6,929 nucleotides of DNA from Bryobacterales bacterium. Its GTDB lineage: Bacteria > Acidobacteriota > Terriglobia > Bryobacterales > Bryobacteraceae. The DNA is taken from assembly GCA_003132865.1 (NCBI GenBank), contig PKYZ01000302.1:5131-12059 (forward strand). Reading direction: 5' to 3'. The number at the start of each line of letters is the position of its first letter. The stretch's first letter is position 1. Below the pieces are notes generated by a model. The model worked only from the letters and a program-made list of their open reading frames with translations, made no database searches and was not told where the DNA came from. A program made the translations under genes and the position numbers. Of this stretch, positions 6,201 to 6,929 are shown piece after piece.

Positions 6201-6763
6201 ACGATGTGCCTTTCGGCAAGGGCAAACAGTTCCTGAACAACGAAGGCGTGTTGGGGCATGTTCTGGGCGGCTGGACGCTGGCGTCTACCATGAAGTTCAC
6301 CTCCGGCATGCCGTTCTATTTCCGCGACTCGGCCGTCTGCGGCCTACCCGGGCAGTTCCAGGCGGCTTGCATTCCGGCGATCACGGGCCAAGTGCTGGCG
6401 CAATCGTGGGGAGGCTTCAACGTAAACCAGCCTGCGTTCAACGCCTCCGCGTTCACGCCCGCTTCGGCTTTCAACGGATTCTATCTCGGCACCGGCCCGC
6501 GCGTGAGCAGCGTGCGCGGTTCGCCCTATCGGGATGTCAACATATCGCTGTCGCGGAAGTTCGCCATCAAGGAGCGCCTGGGTTTCGAAGTGCGCGCCGA
6601 GGCTTTCAACGCGTTCAACAATCACTACTTCACGTGCGATGGCCAGGCATTCGGCGATTGCATTCCGTTTAACAACGATCCTTCCAGCAAGAGTTTCGGC
6701 ACCTGGAACGGTACGGTGACCCAGCCGCGGAGCATCCAGATGGTCGGTAGAATTACGTTCTGA
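3227..6763 (+). CDS. Oar-like TonB-dependent outer-membrane receptor with N-terminal carboxypeptidase-regulatory-like domain
   Basis: A 1,178-residue protein, normal for this family. Signal peptide about 1-22 (core WLLIAALVLCTAVAWG). Residues 26-109 form a carboxypeptidase-regulatory-like beta-sandwich (GSLSGQVTDKTGAAVPAATV, TDSEGRFSF, NPPGTYELTIDAKGF). The plug follows at about 115-250, with ELPLL (144-148), RNVLQFATFLPGV (155-167) and VMIVTTKSGT (241-250), then HASAFEYLRNRDFNALQF. The rest is an outer-membrane beta-barrel (e.g. GLRWDKFSPTWE, RAGYGVFYTQAFYPGWGG), ending in aromatic Phe (RSIQMVGRITF), as the BAM insertion signal requires. Such receptors import or bind large ligands using energy from TonB-ExbBD; the ligand cannot be read here. 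No SusD-like partner is adjacent. The mature chain has only eight cysteines, in four close pairs. Expression is probably driven by the promoter at 3096-3124 and repressed at the three operators. The frame is uninterrupted and monocistronic up to a strong terminator. Confidence 0.95.
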   Translation: MPRNACWLLIAALVLCTAVAWGQSQNGSLSGQVTDKTGAAVPAATVTLRSTARNIPETSSTDSEGRFSFPNNPPGTYELTIDAKGFKTYVKTGIEIAVSQTARADAQLEVGDASTKVEVTADVAQLNFDNGAKTEGVAPSIVNELPLLVSAGTPRNVLQFATFLPGVNTGTSVQTFNARINGGLRMGDEAVMDGVSMQEGTMSQSGIVSFFDFAQTPDMTQEVTLKTSSYEPEYGTTTGGVMIVTTKSGTDQIHASAFEYLRNRDFNALQFTNNRGPGDQRPKDNENEYGFSGGLPIKLKFLPFVWGPKHKTYFFNDTEFLRSLGGASRALLSIPSTQDRTGNFSDWSTPIYDPKTTQNVNGVTTKTPYPGNIIPAADQSQLALQWMKYLPTPTSSGPINNFLAPPVSDGILSNLNEYLFRIDHYWGEKDHFFFTIWRQVTQPIAQCQLPVQLCSADPANPEDAWVNRFNWDHIFSPTLLSHFAYGYLNRNEGYGSVPAQNPADLPHIPNAAAYNASPQANFSGNGGSWATFGYPGGFGALNKTTRPSHIANEMLTLVHGAHTIKFGGEYRHLQQVFRQNNNQSGTVDFSPGETGIPGIDSGNPVASFLTGATNYGSLNVLNITKYGAEQHAYSLHIGDTWKATPKLTVNYGLRWDKFSPTWESNNYMSFFSFVANPGAGNLPGSVVYSGNNWGTASAGVRYPEKEWNGAFAPRLGLAYAVSDKTVVRAGYGVFYTQAFYPGWGGGMSLDGFNPSVAFNSSLNGYDPAFYLDNGFPAYNKAENISLTADNGLNGPNYRPAYANHLSNTQQWNLTIEHKFGQKGFASVAYVASKGTHLPSALQPINVLNPSLLSMGSQLNAVFTPTTTSLFGVSQPYSGWAQQLLSGSCSPTVAQALMPFPQYCGALFGENENEGTSHYNSLQAKYGRNLSGGLYLEANYTYSRLTTDAASTTQGNSAGYGGIGAVINPYQGSRNMSLSPDDIPNTVSVMAVYDVPFGKGKQFLNNEGVLGHVLGGWTLASTMKFTSGMPFYFRDSAVCGLPGQFQAACIPAITGQVLAQSWGGFNVNQPAFNASAFTPASAFNGFYLGTGPRVSSVRGSPYRDVNISLSRKFAIKERLGFEVRAEAFNAFNNHYFTCDGQAFGDCIPFNNDPSSKSFGTWNGTVTQPRSIQMVGRITF

Positions 6764-6779
6764 TCCCTCACGGGGATCA
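6761..6779 (+). other. Short palindrome overlapping the receptor stop codon
   Basis: TGATCCC (6761-6767, its first three bases being the stop codon) pairs with GGGATCA (6773-6779) around a 5-nt loop. No T-run follows. It sits just before the main terminator and may help protect the 3' end. Confidence 0.4.
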
Positions 6780-6783
6780 AAAC

Positions 6784-6833
6784 CCGGGCGCACTGTGGCG
6801 AGCGATTTCCTCGTCCGGTGCGCCCGGATTTTT
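6784..6833 (+). terminator. Rho-independent terminator of the receptor gene
   Basis: CCGGGCGCAC (6784-6793) and GTGCGCCCGG (6818-6827) form a perfect 10-bp GC-rich stem. It extends inward by a T-G and a G-C pair, then, after an interior loop, by CGAG/CTCG (6799-6802 with 6810-6813). The stem is followed directly by ATTTTT (6828-6833). It begins 21 nt after the receptor stop codon. Confidence 0.88.
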
Positions 6834-6834
6834 G

Positions 6835-6892
6835 GTGGGGCAGGACGCCAGCGCGGACGGCCGGGGGCCGTCATCAGGATCAGAAACTGCCC
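6835..6892. repeat. Palindromic intergenic repeat (copy 2)
   Basis: Bases 6835-6858 match 1958-1981 at 21 of 24 positions, beginning with the shared GTGGGGCAGGAC. After that the copies diverge. This one has an inner hairpin GACGGCC (6856-6862) and GGCCGTC (6866-6872) with a 3-nt loop. GGGCAG (6838-6843) and CTGCCC (6887-6892) can close an outer stem. It lies directly after the T-tail of the terminator. The two copies suggest a dispersed palindromic family; neither encodes anything visible. Confidence 0.6.
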
Positions 6893-6929
6893 GTCATGCT
6901 GCGCTGGGCCGCGTGCCAGCGCATGCGCT
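6880..6929 (-). CDS. Possible C-terminal tail of a convergent gene running in from beyond the window
   Basis: Reading inward from the window end on the minus strand, one frame gives RMRWHAAQRSMTGSF followed by TGA at 6880-6882. It would place the terminator and repeat copy 2 between two convergent genes, as copy 1 is. Only about 15 codons are visible, other frames are also open at the edge, and the DNA here holds an 8-bp hairpin (6900-6907 with 6916-6923), so the call is weak. No product can be named. Confidence 0.25.
   Translation of the reverse strand, partial: RMRWHAAQRSMTGSF

Overview
The window looks like a piece of an acidobacterial chromosome, most likely the Bryobacter/Solibacter side of the phylum. 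This is an inference from gene content: a ~1,180-residue Oar-like TonB-dependent receptor with an N-terminal carboxypeptidase-regulatory-like domain, a neighbouring LacI-family regulator, TPR proteins with secretion signals, and GC-rich DNA. No RNA gene, IS element, CRISPR array or phage gene is visible.

Layout. (1) 3-1004 (+): the 3' part of a TPR-repeat gene whose start lies before the window. (2) 1001-1948 (+): a second TPR gene with a signal peptide. Its TTG start overlaps the previous stop (TTGA), so the two form a translationally coupled pair. (3) 1958-1998: a 15-bp-stem hairpin between convergent genes; its left half recurs at 6835. (4) 2007-2980 (-): a LacI-family transcription regulator that is broken. 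The N-terminal half (DNA-binding domain plus half of the N-subdomain) and the C-terminal half lie in different frames, and about eight residues expected between them are missing. This points to a real deletion of roughly 25 nt, not a simple base miscount. The broken junction happens to form a TAATG stop/restart. (5) 2981-3226: a divergent intergenic control region. It holds a probable weak lacI promoter on the minus strand and a near-consensus sigma70 promoter on the plus strand (TTGACT, 17 nt, TAATAT). Three tandem cre/LacI-type operators follow, centred 23 and 22 bp apart, starting near the predicted transcription start. (6) 3227-6763 (+): an intact Oar-like TonB-dependent outer-membrane receptor. 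(7) 6764-6929: a strong intrinsic terminator, the second copy of the palindromic repeat, and possibly the last codons of a convergent gene leaving the window.

How it fits together. The LacI-type protein was most likely the local repressor of the receptor gene, binding the three operators that cover the start of the transcript. In this sequence the operators and promoter look intact while the repressor gene is disrupted. Either the receptor is now constitutive, or a paralogous LacI protein controls it, or the two halves are made separately and reassemble, or the assembly is wrong at 2495-2515. The receptor's ligand cannot be read from the sequence; LacI-type control makes a carbohydrate the usual guess. 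The TPR pair has no visible functional link to the receptor.

I do not see a wholly new system here. The most unusual content is the broken regulator facing an intact triple-operator control region.
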